This document shows, one piece after another, positions 14,899 through 23,391 of a stretch of 36,102 nucleotides of DNA; within the stretch, counting starts at the first letter, position 1, and every line of letters starts with the position of its first letter. This DNA is from Candidatus Desulfovibrio intestinipullorum. GTDB lineage: Bacteria; Desulfobacterota; Desulfovibrionia; Desulfovibrionales; Desulfovibrionaceae. The notes under the pieces were generated by a model. It made no database searches and was not told the origin of the DNA. It saw only the letters and a list, made by a program, of their open reading frames with translations. The translations under genes were made by a program, and so were the position numbers. The stretch lies in NCBI GenBank assembly GCA_019113165.1, contig DXHV01000032.1, forward strand, positions 1-36,102, read 5' to 3'.

Positions 14899-17775
14899 AT
14901 GAGCGAACACGAAGCAGCAGCTTTCACTGGACAAGACGCAGCAGCAGACAAAAAAATGGCCTTTTTGCCGCCCCATGGCGGCGACACCCTGGCCCTGGCC
15001 CGGCGTGCCGGCCTGACTGGAGACGATGCGTGCGATTTTTCCAGCCTGCCCAGTCTGTCCGAATGCTCCGGCTTGTGCGATTTCAGCGTCAATGTCCGTC
15101 CGGACGGGCCCCCGGACTATGTGCGCCTGGCGCTTCTGCGCGCCCTCTCCGACGTGGGCCGCTACCCGTCGCCCAGGGGCGAAGAGGCGCGTCTTGCCTG
15201 CGCCAGGCGCTATCAGCTGCCCTGCGAAAGTGTGATCATAGGCAACGGCACAAGCGAGTTCTTCTTTGCCCTGGCCAGGGTCCTGAAGCAGCGGGGCTGC
15301 CCCTGCGCGGCCATCCCCGAGCCGGCCTTTGGGGAATACGCCGAGGCCTGCGAGCGGGCGGGCCTTGAAACCAGGCATCCGGCCTGCACCCTTGTGCCAA
15401 CCAGGAGGCGCTATTCGTCTGCCTCGGAGCGCACCCTGCTTGACTGGGTGCTGCCCCTGGACGAGCTGGAACATCTGCCCGAACACGCGGCCCTCTTTCT
15501 GGCCAATCCCGGCAATCCGGCCGGCACCTGGCTTTCGCCAAAGGACCTTGTCCGGCTCATGGCCAGGCGCCCCGACCTTGTCTACATCCTGGACGAGGCC
15601 TTCATGCTCTATGTCTGTCCTGACGATCGCTCCTTTCTGCCCCTGCTGGCAGCCCATCTGAACAAGGACAGACACTCGCCCCTGCCTGCGGAGCTTTCCT
15701 TGTGCATTGTGCGCTCCATGACCAAGTTCCATGCCCTGCCGGGCGTGCGGGTGGGCTTTCTGGCAGCCACCCCGGATCTGGCCCAGGCCATTGACTACGA
15801 GCTGCCCTGCTGGAACGTGAACTGCCTGGCCATTGCTGCCCTCTGTGCCCTCATGGAAGAGGGGCCTGAACAAAAAAGAGACGAGCGGACAACCAGGGCC
15901 GCCAACAGACGCAGGCGCCGCGAGCTTCTGGAAGCCCTGGGCACTCTGCCCCTCACGCCCTGCCGCTCGGCAGCCAACTATCTGCTCCTACGCCTGGACA
16001 GACCCAGCCCGCAGCTTGCCGATCGCCTGCTTTCCGACTGTCACCTGGCCGTGCGCGACTGCGCCACCTATCAGGGCCTGGACGACGGCCGCTGGCTGCG
16101 GGTGGCCGTGCGCACAGAAAAGGATCAGGCACGCCTCATACGCTCCTTGCAGGCTGTCCTTGTGCCCGCATCTGCTCAAGGGGCGATCTCTGATGCCCTT
16201 GCGGACACGGCGCCCCGTTCCCTGAGGACAGGCCGCACGCCCCGCAGGGCCCGGGCCCTCATGCTGCAGGGCACGTCGTCAGGAGCCGGCAAGTCCGTTC
16301 TCACGGCCGCCCTGTGCCGCATCTTCCGGCAGGACGGCCTGGATGTGGCGCCCTTCAAGGCCCAGAACATGTCCCTGAACTCCGGCGTCACCCCGGACGG
16401 CCTGGAAATGGGTCGCGCCCAGATCCTGCAGGCCCAGGCCGCAGGACTTGTGCCCGATGTGCGCATGAACCCGGTGCTTCTGAAGCCCCTGACGGACAAA
16501 GGTTCACAGGTGGTCCTTCTGGGCCGGCCCCATGCCACCCTGGAAGCCCGGGCCTTCCTGAAAGAGAGGGCCTCCCTGCGCGAACCCGTCAGGGAAGCCT
16601 ACGATGCCCTGGCCTCGGAGCACGAGCTCATGATCCTGGAAGGGGCCGGTTCTCCTGCCGAAATCAATCTCAAGCAGGCCGATCTCGTCAACATGGCCAT
16701 GGCCCGCCATGCCGAAGCCAGGGTGCTGCTTGTGGGCGACATCGACCGGGGCGGGGTCTATGCCTCCTTCCTTGGCACCTTCATGACCTTCTCAAAAGAG
16801 GAACAGGCCCTGCTGGCTGGCTTTCTTGTCAACCGCTTTCGCGGGGACGCAAGCCTCCTGCAGCCTGCCCACGACTACCTCTTCAGGGCCACGGGCAAGC
16901 CTGTGCTGGGGGTCATCCCCTACATGGAGGACCTGGGGCTCCCCGAAGAAGACAGCCTGCAGACCCTCTCCTGCACAAGCCACAGGGCCGGACGGCCCGA
17001 TGCCCTGGACATGGCCCTCATTGTCCTGGACCACACGGCCAACCTGACGGACATGGCCCCCCTGTGCGTGGAGGACGATGTGACCCTGCGCCCTGTGCAC
17101 AAGGCCGAAGACCTGGGCAACCCGGACGTCATTCTCCTGCCTGGCTCGCGCAGCGTGGCCGCTGCGGCCAGGCGCCTGCAGGACGAGGGGCTCTTTGCCC
17201 AAATCCGGGCCCATGCAAAAAAGGGCGGCTGGGTTGTGGGCCTGTGCGGCGGCATGCAGCTCATGGGCGAGCGCCTTTCCGATCCCCTGCATGTGGAATC
17301 CGCCACCACCGACATCGCGGGCCTGGGGCTCCTGCCCCTGCACACCACCATGGAAGAGGGCAAGAGGCTGCGCTACCGGGAACACATCGCAAGTCCCTGC
17401 GGCCTGCCAGCCTGCCAGGGCTACGAAATCCACCATGGCCGCAGCAGGCTCACCCGGCCCGTGGATCGCGCAGCCCTCTTTGGCACCGGCGCAGAAGCGG
17501 CCGCTGAGGCTGGTCGCCCTGGCACAGACTGCCTGGGCCTTTTGCTTGGCCACTGTCTGGGCACCTATGTGCACGGCCTCCTGGACAATGATGTCTTCAG
17601 GCGCGCCCTGCTCGACCGCATGCGCGCAAGCAAGGGCCTTGACCCCGTGGGGACCGTGACCCCCTGGGATGTGGACGCGGCCCTGGACCGCCTGGCCGAC
17701 CGGGTGCGCGAACAGCTGGACCTGCCGGCCATCCGCAGAATGCTCGGCCTTGCACAAGCCGGGGAGCGAGCCTGA
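14899..17775 (+). CDS. cobD-cbiP: Fusion of L-threonine-O-3-phosphate decarboxylase (CobD) and cobyric acid synthase (CbiP/CobQ)
   Basis: The 958-residue product has two enzymes. The CobD part (about 22-430) is a PLP aminotransferase-fold decarboxylase that makes (R)-1-amino-2-propanol phosphate: HGGDTLAL, CDFSVNVRPDGPP, NPGNPAGTW, DEAFMLY, and the PLP lysine Lys276 in SMTKFHALPGVRVGF. The CbiP part (about 449-955) makes the last four amidations to cobyric acid: LQGTSSGAGKSVLTAAL (P-loop), PFKAQNMSLNSGVT, GDIDRGGVYASFLGT, and the glutaminase with nucleophile Cys783 (GLCGGMQLMG). Start: ATG at 14899 with AAGGA 8 nt upstream; about 94 bp separate it from cbiA. The fused pair supplies both substrates of CbiB, which follows with a 1-bp overlap. 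Confidence 0.92.
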   Translation: MSEHEAAAFTGQDAAADKKMAFLPPHGGDTLALARRAGLTGDDACDFSSLPSLSECSGLCDFSVNVRPDGPPDYVRLALLRALSDVGRYPSPRGEEARLACARRYQLPCESVIIGNGTSEFFFALARVLKQRGCPCAAIPEPAFGEYAEACERAGLETRHPACTLVPTRRRYSSASERTLLDWVLPLDELEHLPEHAALFLANPGNPAGTWLSPKDLVRLMARRPDLVYILDEAFMLYVCPDDRSFLPLLAAHLNKDRHSPLPAELSLCIVRSMTKFHALPGVRVGFLAATPDLAQAIDYELPCWNVNCLAIAALCALMEEGPEQKRDERTTRAANRRRRRELLEALGTLPLTPCRSAANYLLLRLDRPSPQLADRLLSDCHLAVRDCATYQGLDDGRWLRVAVRTEKDQARLIRSLQAVLVPASAQGAISDALADTAPRSLRTGRTPRRARALMLQGTSSGAGKSVLTAALCRIFRQDGLDVAPFKAQNMSLNSGVTPDGLEMGRAQILQAQAAGLVPDVRMNPVLLKPLTDKGSQVVLLGRPHATLEARAFLKERASLREPVREAYDALASEHELMILEGAGSPAEINLKQADLVNMAMARHAEARVLLVGDIDRGGVYASFLGTFMTFSKEEQALLAGFLVNRFRGDASLLQPAHDYLFRATGKPVLGVIPYMEDLGLPEEDSLQTLSCTSHRAGRPDALDMALIVLDHTANLTDMAPLCVEDDVTLRPVHKAEDLGNPDVILLPGSRSVAAAARRLQDEGLFAQIRAHAKKGGWVVGLCGGMQLMGERLSDPLHVESATTDIAGLGLLPLHTTMEEGKRLRYREHIASPCGLPACQGYEIHHGRSRLTRPVDRAALFGTGAEAAAEAGRPGTDCLGLLLGHCLGTYVHGLLDNDVFRRALLDRMRASKGLDPVGTVTPWDVDAALDRLADRVREQLDLPAIRRMLGLAQAGERA

Positions 17776-18797
17776 TGTCTCTGCCGTGCCTGCCAGACCT
17801 GACTGGCGTTGTCTGTGCCCTGCTGCTTCTGCCTCTCGCCCTGCTCCTCGACCATTTCCTTGGCGAGCCGCCTGAGCGCCTGCATCCGGTGTGCTGGATG
17901 GGACGCGTGATCGCTGGCTGCGAGGCCTGGGCCCGCAGCCACGTCAATCTGGAACGGCCAGGCCTGGCCCTTGCGGCCGGTACCGTGTGCGTGCTGTGTG
18001 TGCACCTGCTCTTCTGCCTGCCCGTGCTTGCGGGTGTGGCCCTGCTTGCCCGTCTGCACCCCCTGGCAGGCTGTGTCGGGGCAGCCGTCTGCATCTGGCT
18101 CTGCATGGCCCCGCGATCTCTGGCCGAGCACGCCAGGACCCTGCTGCGACCCCTTGCCATGGGCCAGCTGGAAAAGGCGAGGCGCATGCTCTCGCGCATG
18201 GTGGGCCGGCAGACCGCCACCCTGGATGAACACGCCGTGGCCCGGGCCTGTGTGGAATCCGTGGCCGAAAACTGCACGGACGGCGTCACGGCCAGCCTCT
18301 TCTGGGCCTGTGCAGGCTTCATATTGGGCGGCATGCCCCTGGCTGCGGCCCTGTGCGTGCAGCACAGGCTGGCCAATACCCTGGATGCCATGTGGGGCAA
18401 GAAATCCGATCGCTATCTTTACTTTGGACGCTGTGCGGCCCGCTGGGACGATGTGCTGGGCTTTCTGCCCGCACGCCTCACCCTGTTCTTCATGGTGGCC
18501 GCAAGCCTTTATGTGCCAGGCACAAGCGCAAAAGACGCCCTGACCATTGGCCTGCGCGACCACGCGGCCCACGAAAGCCCCAACAGTGCCTGGAGCGAGG
18601 CGGCCTTTGCCGGCGCCCTGCACCTGCGCCTTGGGGGGCCTGCCGTCTATGCCGGGCGCCTGGTCAGCCATCCCTGGCTCGGGTCCGGGACAAAGGACGC
18701 AGAACCGCAGCACATAGCCCGCGCCATTGCCCTCATGCAGGCCACAACGTGCTGTGCCGTGCTCTGTCTGGGACTTGTGTGCGTTCTTGCGGCCTGA
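17775..18797 (+). CDS. cbiB: Adenosylcobinamide-phosphate synthase (CbiB)
   Basis: CbiB is an inner-membrane enzyme that condenses cobyric acid with aminopropanol phosphate. Its ATG overlaps the previous stop (TGATG). The 340-residue protein has several membrane spans and the family motifs LDHFLGEPPERLHPVCWMGRVI (residues about 25-46), ARACVESVAENCTDGV (about 156-171), NTLDAMWGKKSDRY, and ARWDDVLGFLPARLT. Near the C-terminus are RDHAAHESPNSAWSEAAFAGAL and LGGPAVYAG. Length is typical for the family. It is the last gene of the operon; the remaining nucleotide-loop genes (cobU, cobS, cobT, cobC) are not in the window. Confidence 0.93.
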   Translation: MSLPCLPDLTGVVCALLLLPLALLLDHFLGEPPERLHPVCWMGRVIAGCEAWARSHVNLERPGLALAAGTVCVLCVHLLFCLPVLAGVALLARLHPLAGCVGAAVCIWLCMAPRSLAEHARTLLRPLAMGQLEKARRMLSRMVGRQTATLDEHAVARACVESVAENCTDGVTASLFWACAGFILGGMPLAAALCVQHRLANTLDAMWGKKSDRYLYFGRCAARWDDVLGFLPARLTLFFMVAASLYVPGTSAKDALTIGLRDHAAHESPNSAWSEAAFAGALHLRLGGPAVYAGRLVSHPWLGSGTKDAEPQHIARAIALMQATTCCAVLCLGLVCVLAA

Positions 18798-19141
18798 AAA
18801 AGTGCGGCCTGAAGAGTGCCTGTTCCGGGGAGAACTCCCGGAAAACGATCTCGACGGCGTGCCCGATCCGGCGTATTCCTTTGTCTGAAAGGAGCAGGCA
18901 GGAAGAGACACGGGCACCGCAAAGCGCCCGGTACTGCCGTATCCGAGGATCGTATCCGAGGATCTGCCTCTTCGACAGGCACTCCTTTTTCTTGTAAAAC
19001 TGGTGCAATAGACCAGATTCCTCTGTTTGCCATGGCTGCATCCCCTTCCCTGACACTTTCAGAACAGGAACAAGGGGGAATGTTTTGAGCAAACAATACA
19101 TTGTTACAAGGACCTTACTCCTTGTACCGGAGTCCTGATCC
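18798..19141. other. Intergenic region after the cobalamin operon
   Basis: No convincing gene is seen in these 344 bases. The 5' part holds a hairpin after cbiB. A 13-bp unit GTATCCGAGGATC is exactly duplicated in tandem at 18939-18951 and 18952-18964. The composition becomes AT-richer toward 19000-19140, which leads into the lower-GC ATPase gene. The region marks the boundary between the operon and a probably acquired gene. Confidence 0.7.
18823..18843 (+). terminator. Stem-loop 26 bp after cbiB, possible operon end
   Basis: TTCCGGGGAG and CTCCCGGAA can pair around a two-base loop with one bulged G. No T-run follows, so an intrinsic terminator is not certain; it may be a 3' end-protecting hairpin with Rho-dependent stop. 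Confidence 0.35.
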
Positions 19142-20863
19142 ATGTCACGCATCAACATCTCCAATACAGAAAACTTTGCAGAACTGCGCCAGGGGAACGG
19201 TTATTACGTCGACAAGACGGACTTTCTGAAAGAATTCCTGAAAGATTATCAGAGACCAGACCACTTCCGTTCACCTGGTGCCGCCACGCTCTTCACCCGC
19301 CCCCGCCGTTTTGGCAAAACCCTGTTTTTGTCCATGCTTGCCGAATTTTTTGATATCTCGAAGGACAGTGCTCAACTTTTTGCAGGCCTGAAGGTGTCGT
19401 CCAACGAAGCGCTCTGCAAGACATGGATGAACAAGTATCCTGTTCTCTTTGTAAGCCTAAAGAGGGTCACTGCAAAAAATTTTGAGGATGCTCTGGACAA
19501 ATTAGGCCGTCTGATTGGTGATCTGTGTCTGAAACACCGCATTCTTCTCAAGAGCAAAAAACTGGACAGAGAAGAACGGAAAACGCTCAAAGCATTACGC
19601 AAGAAGCAGGCCAGCAGGAATACACTCTGTGAGGCTCTTCTTATTCTGAGCAGAGCCATGTACTATCATTATGAGAAGCCTGCCATCCTTCTTATTGATG
19701 AATATGATGTCCCTGTCGCAGAGGCTGAAGAAAACGGATATTACGATGAAATGATTGATTTTTTCAAGGAGTTCTTTTCCAACGGTCTCAAAACGAACGA
19801 ATACCTCAAGATGGCTGTGCTCACAGGGTGCCTGCGCATCGTCAGAGAGAGTGTCTTTACAGGGCTCAACAATCTCACATGCTACGGCGTGTCTGATGAA
19901 AAATTTTCAGATATTTTTGGCTTCACACAAACAGAAGTGGACACACTGCTGACTGAGGCAGGACTTGCTCAAAGAAAGGAGGAAGTCAAAAACTGGTACG
20001 ACGGGTACTGTTTTGGAGACACGCAGGAAGTGTACTGCCCATGGAGCATCATGCGCTATATTGATGATGCTCAGGGCAAACCCAATACCCGTCCCAAGGC
20101 CTACTGGCTGCACACCAGTGCCAATGCACTGCTGCAACGCCTTATTGACGGCAGTACTTCTGATCTGACAGATGTTATAGACACTCTTCTGGAAGGGGGC
20201 AGCTTTGTCGCAAAACTCAATCTCTGCCCGACATACGGGCAACTCAGCGCTACTCCAGAAAATATCTGGTCCCTGCTCTATCAGACAGGCTATCTGACCA
20301 GAATACCGAAAGGCATGCCTGACAAGAGCCTCCTGCCGGAATCAGATCTGGAACTTTTGGCCATTCCCAACAGGGAGATTGCCTGGCTCTTCAGAGAAGA
20401 ATTGGAGCACTGGTTTTCCAAACAAGTGACGGCTTCACAGCGCAACGGCCTCTGCACAGCCTTTTGGAAGCCTGATGCAGAGCTCTTTGCAAAGCTCCTT
20501 TCAGAAACACTGCTCGTCAGTATCAGCATGTACGACTACAAGGAGCATTTTTACCATGGCATGCTGGCAGGGATCTTCATTTCCACTGCGGCTCAGACGT
20601 TCTCCAATCTTGAGACAGGCGAAGGACGGTCGGACATCCTGGTAATAGACAACAGAAAAGCTGCAGTCATAGAGGTAAAGCGTACAACCAGGGTGCAGGA
20701 TCTCCCTGCTCTGGTCGAAGAAGGCATGCAGCAGATTGCTGCCAAACAGTACGATACACGGGTTAAGGCAATACCCATGGTACGCACCATCCTCCACTGG
20801 AGCATAGCCTTTTGCAAAAAAACATGCCTGGCAAAGGCCCGAATTGTCAGACATGAGGAGTAA
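19142..20863 (+). CDS. AAA-ATPase-like protein with C-terminal PD-(D/E)XK nuclease-like domain
   Basis: This 573-residue protein belongs to the family of AAA-ATPase_like plus PD-(D/E)XK proteins found in many copies in gut anaerobes. The N-terminus has GNGYYVDKTDFL, then the atypical Walker A LFTRPRRFGKTLFLSML (about 58-75) and Walker B AILLIDEYDVPV (about 180-191). The nuclease-like motif is GRSDILVID followed by AAVIEVKRT (about 496-516), with the Asp and Glu-x-Lys kept. Start: ATG at 19142 with GGAG 9-10 nt upstream. Base composition is clearly AT-richer than the genes on both sides, which suggests transfer. The biological role of the family is not established; a link to mobile elements or defence has been suggested by distribution only. 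It looks intact. Confidence 0.87.
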   Translation: MSRINISNTENFAELRQGNGYYVDKTDFLKEFLKDYQRPDHFRSPGAATLFTRPRRFGKTLFLSMLAEFFDISKDSAQLFAGLKVSSNEALCKTWMNKYPVLFVSLKRVTAKNFEDALDKLGRLIGDLCLKHRILLKSKKLDREERKTLKALRKKQASRNTLCEALLILSRAMYYHYEKPAILLIDEYDVPVAEAEENGYYDEMIDFFKEFFSNGLKTNEYLKMAVLTGCLRIVRESVFTGLNNLTCYGVSDEKFSDIFGFTQTEVDTLLTEAGLAQRKEEVKNWYDGYCFGDTQEVYCPWSIMRYIDDAQGKPNTRPKAYWLHTSANALLQRLIDGSTSDLTDVIDTLLEGGSFVAKLNLCPTYGQLSATPENIWSLLYQTGYLTRIPKGMPDKSLLPESDLELLAIPNREIAWLFREELEHWFSKQVTASQRNGLCTAFWKPDAELFAKLLSETLLVSISMYDYKEHFYHGMLAGIFISTAAQTFSNLETGEGRSDILVIDNRKAAVIEVKRTTRVQDLPALVEEGMQQIAAKQYDTRVKAIPMVRTILHWSIAFCKKTCLAKARIVRHEE

Positions 20864-21129
20864 CAGGGGAACGCGTCCCTCCAGAGTGATTTGCCTTTGA
20901 AAATGCTCTCAGGAAGGCATTGCATTGCTGCCAGACAGCACGATGCACATCAAGAATCCTGCCCGGGAGCCGCACCATATCCCCCTGAAGCCTGGCCTTT
21001 TGCAAAACTGCCTGCCCTGCGCAGATTCGATGCGTCGGACAGGAGGAGCAGGTGCTCCTGTGTACCGGAACAACATGCGTCCGTCCCTGTCCATTCCGGG
21101 ACATTCGCTTTCAGATAAGGAGTTCATCC

Positions 21130-21834
21130 TTGGATCACGGAATATTGTTCGATCACGCCCGCACGGCCCGCATCGGCCTGCCTGAAGCCGTTTTCTGCGA
21201 AGGCAAGCCAAGGGAAGCCCTGCTTGAGCTGCTCCACCACTTTGGCCGCAATCAGGGCCATCCCATTCTCTTTACCAGGCTTGAGGAAGACATCTTCCGC
21301 CATCTGCCCGCGGACCTGCAGGCCCGCTACGACTACCATGCCCTGTCAAGGACCGCCTTTGGCGAGCGCATGCCCGACTATCCCCATGGCCAGGTGGCCG
21401 TCGTCTCCGCCGGCACAGCCGACGGCTTCGTGACCTGGGAGGCGGCGCGCACCCTCACCTATCTGGGCATACGCAACACGGTCTTCGAGGACTGCGGCGT
21501 GGCCGGGCTGTGGCGCCTGGCCGATCGCATCCCCGGCATCAATGCCCATGACGTCATCATTGTCGTGGCCGGGCTCGATGCCGCCCTGGCCAGCGTGGTG
21601 GGCGGCCTGACCCCCAGGCCTGTCTTCTGCGTGCCCACCTCCGTGGGCTACGGTGTGGCCGGACGGGGGACAACGGCCCTCAACAGCATGCTGGCCTCCT
21701 GCGCCCCGGGCCTTGGCATCCTCAACATCGACAATGGCTACGGCGCAGCCTGCGCGGCCGCACGCGTGCTGCACGCCATCCACGGCCTGCCCGAAGGCTG
21801 CACCCCGGAAGGCAGCAGGAACCAGGGCGCCTAA
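21130..21834 (+). CDS. larB: LarB-type nickel-pincer cofactor biosynthesis carboxylase (AIR-carboxylase fold)
   Basis: LarB carboxylates and hydrolyses nicotinic acid adenine dinucleotide in the first step of nickel-pincer nucleotide synthesis, the cofactor of lactate racemase and related enzymes. Motifs: FDHARTARIGLPEAVFCEGKP at the N-terminus, VAVVSAGTADGFVTWEAARTL, VVAGLDAALASVVGGL, PTSVGYGVAGRG and GILNIDNGYGAACAA. The best start is TTG at 21130, with TAAGGAG 7 nt upstream; the upstream ATG at 21052 has no comparable site. This gives 234 residues, lacking the about 25-30 residue N-terminal helix common in LarB. larC and larE are not in the window, so the partner genes must be elsewhere or the enzyme serves another pathway. 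Confidence 0.88.
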   Translation: MDHGILFDHARTARIGLPEAVFCEGKPREALLELLHHFGRNQGHPILFTRLEEDIFRHLPADLQARYDYHALSRTAFGERMPDYPHGQVAVVSAGTADGFVTWEAARTLTYLGIRNTVFEDCGVAGLWRLADRIPGINAHDVIIVVAGLDAALASVVGGLTPRPVFCVPTSVGYGVAGRGTTALNSMLASCAPGLGILNIDNGYGAACAAARVLHAIHGLPEGCTPEGSRNQGA

Positions 21835-21878
21835 AACGCCCAGCGCCCCAATCAAGGCAACGAATCAGGGGCAACGCT

Positions 21879-22640
21879 TCAGGGCTGAAGGCCCTCGCCA
21901 GCCGGACCAGCCTCCCTGTCAGGGGCTGCGTCCGGCTTGTTCTTTTCCGGCTGCCCGGTCTTGTCTGCCGGGTCAGCCTTTCCATTCCGGTCAGCCGCTT
22001 CGGGCTGGTCGGGCTGTTCAGGATTGTCAGGCTGATTCCCCGCATTGGCCGCGTCTGGCGCGACCGCTGCTTCTGGCGGCCGGTCCGCCAAGTCGATATA
22101 GTAGACGTAAACGGGCTGGGCCGGCCGGTCCAGATACATGATGACGGCAAGAAGGCCGCCCAGGAGCAGATTGATGCAGAGGGCTGCCAGCAGGACCCTG
22201 GGCGTAAAGAAGCGGCGCCACAGGCTCTCCTTCTGCGCGTCCTGTCCGGCGGCAGCGGCAAGGTGCAGGGACGCCGCCGGAGCCCTGCCCGTGTCGGCCG
22301 AACTCCTGTCCACCTGGCTCCTGTCATCCTGTTCGCTGTCAGGCTGGTCCGCGTCCAGAGGACCTGTTCCGGAGGCTGTCTGTTCCCTGTTGTCTTCGCT
22401 GTCGGCCAGGGGGTCTGTGGCCGCAGGATCGGCGGGGGCAGTGGAATCTGCGGGAGCAGCGGGATCGGTCCGCACGGCCCTGTCGGCCGGCCTGTCCCAG
22501 TCGTCCCTGTCCAGCACAGGCCGGCTCGCCCGTTCCCTGACGGCCTCCGGACCCGGCACGCGATCGTATTCCTCGGCGGACGGATTGGGGGAAAGAATGC
22601 CTTCCTGGGCCCTGGACACATAGCCGCGAAATCCCTTCAT
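21879..22640 (-). CDS. Acidic, Pro/Asp/Ala-rich single-span membrane protein, unknown function
   Basis: Family not recognised. Start: ATG at 22640 with GGGAGG 4 nt upstream. In the 253-residue product, residues about 40-135 are Asp/Pro/Ala-rich and likely disordered. Residues 149-170 (VLLAALCINLLLGGLLAVIMYL), preceded by WRRFF, form one membrane span. The next stretch, DRPAQPVYVYYIDL, may be ordered. The tail (about 185-253) is again Pro/Asp/Lys-rich with repeated PD/PE pairs. Positive residues before the span predict an N-terminus in the cytoplasm and C-terminus in the periplasm. The shape resembles bitopic cell-envelope or secretion-system components, but no motif supports a specific one. 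It converges on larB with a 44-bp gap. Confidence 0.6.
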   Translation of the reverse strand: MKGFRGYVSRAQEGILSPNPSAEEYDRVPGPEAVRERASRPVLDRDDWDRPADRAVRTDPAAPADSTAPADPAATDPLADSEDNREQTASGTGPLDADQPDSEQDDRSQVDRSSADTGRAPAASLHLAAAAGQDAQKESLWRRFFTPRVLLAALCINLLLGGLLAVIMYLDRPAQPVYVYYIDLADRPPEAAVAPDAANAGNQPDNPEQPDQPEAADRNGKADPADKTGQPEKNKPDAAPDREAGPAGEGLQP

Positions 22641-22839
22641 GACGCCTCCCTGGCCTTTGCGTGGTCTTGCGGTCGCTTCTGCCATCGCTCTTTGCTGTGC
22701 TCTGCCTGAGGGGCATACGTGAAAAGCCGCCTGCTGGCAATTGAAGAAGCCCTGGGCTCCGATCCGAAGCCCGGGCACAGAACTCTGTGCCTCCCTGCTT
22801 CTGCCCCGGAACAAAATCCGTGTTCCGCGACAAGATATA

Positions 22840-22868
22840 TTGAAATCCAAATTCTTTTTCTATATAGT
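22840..22868 (+). promoter_or_regulatory. Sigma-70-type promoter for the 103-residue gene
   Basis: TTGAAA (22840-22845) is separated by 17 bp from TATAGT (22863-22868), within AT-rich DNA. TATATA at 22861 is an alternative -10. The start codon lies about 47 bp after the -10, with AAGGAG before it. Confidence 0.7.
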
Positions 22869-22914
22869 GCCGGGCAGACCATTTCCATCACAATCACTAC
22901 GCAAGGAGACAGCT

Positions 22915-23226
22915 ATGCCCAGCCTTTTTGGCAGCACCTCTGACATGGTGATCCAGCCCGTTCAGGAAAACGGCAGCGAGTTTCTGCTGGCCATAGACGA
23001 AAAGGGCCTGTACCTGACCACCAGCAAATACGTGGACTCCAGTCTGGCCGATCCCAACCGCTACACCCAGGCCCGTGCCTCGGTGACCGCCAGGCTGGCC
23101 GCCCTGGGCCTTGATGCCGCAGCCCTGGCCGCGGCCAATGCCGGCAGGGTGAAGAAGTTTGGCGAAGGCGAAGCCAAGAAGAAGGTGAACCCACTGAAGG
23201 CCTCCAAGCGCGCCATGCGCGGCTAG
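22915..23226 (+). CDS. Small protein of unknown function (103 residues)
   Basis: Not recognised. Start: ATG at 22915 with AAGGAG about 6 nt upstream. No signal peptide or membrane span. The N-terminal half (FLLAIDEKGLYLTTSKYVDSSLADP) looks like short beta strands. The middle is Ala-rich and probably helical (about 55-78). The last 24 residues are strongly basic (KKFGEGEAKKKVNPLKASKR), which could bind nucleic acid or the membrane surface. It stands alone, with its own strong promoter and a strong intrinsic terminator, so it is likely a well-expressed single-gene unit. Confidence 0.75.
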   Translation: MPSLFGSTSDMVIQPVQENGSEFLLAIDEKGLYLTTSKYVDSSLADPNRYTQARASVTARLAALGLDAAALAAANAGRVKKFGEGEAKKKVNPLKASKRAMRG

Positions 23227-23305
23227 ACTTCCCCTCTTCAGGCTCTTCTCCCAAACAACCTTCCCTCCCCCAAGAAAAACTGCCCTGGAAGCCATGGCAG
23301 TGTGA

Positions 23306-23346
23306 GGGCAGCAGACTCCGCACCCGGGTGTCTGCTGCCCTTTTTT
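23306..23346 (+). terminator. Intrinsic terminator after the 103-residue gene
   Basis: GGGCAGCAGAC (23306-23316) pairs perfectly with GTCTGCTGCCC (23330-23340), 11 bp with a 13-nt loop, followed by six T residues (23341-23346). It lies 79 bp past the stop codon. The reverse strand has no comparable T-run at its end. Confidence 0.92.
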
Positions 23347-23391
23347 GCGTTCTTTTCGGGCCTGTACGCCTTGCGGACAGACAAAAGCCGC

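Noticed and set aside
22339..22833. Alternative leftward frame overlapping the acidic membrane protein gene
   Set aside because: No ribosome site or motif; the chosen frame has GGGAGG and a clear membrane span.
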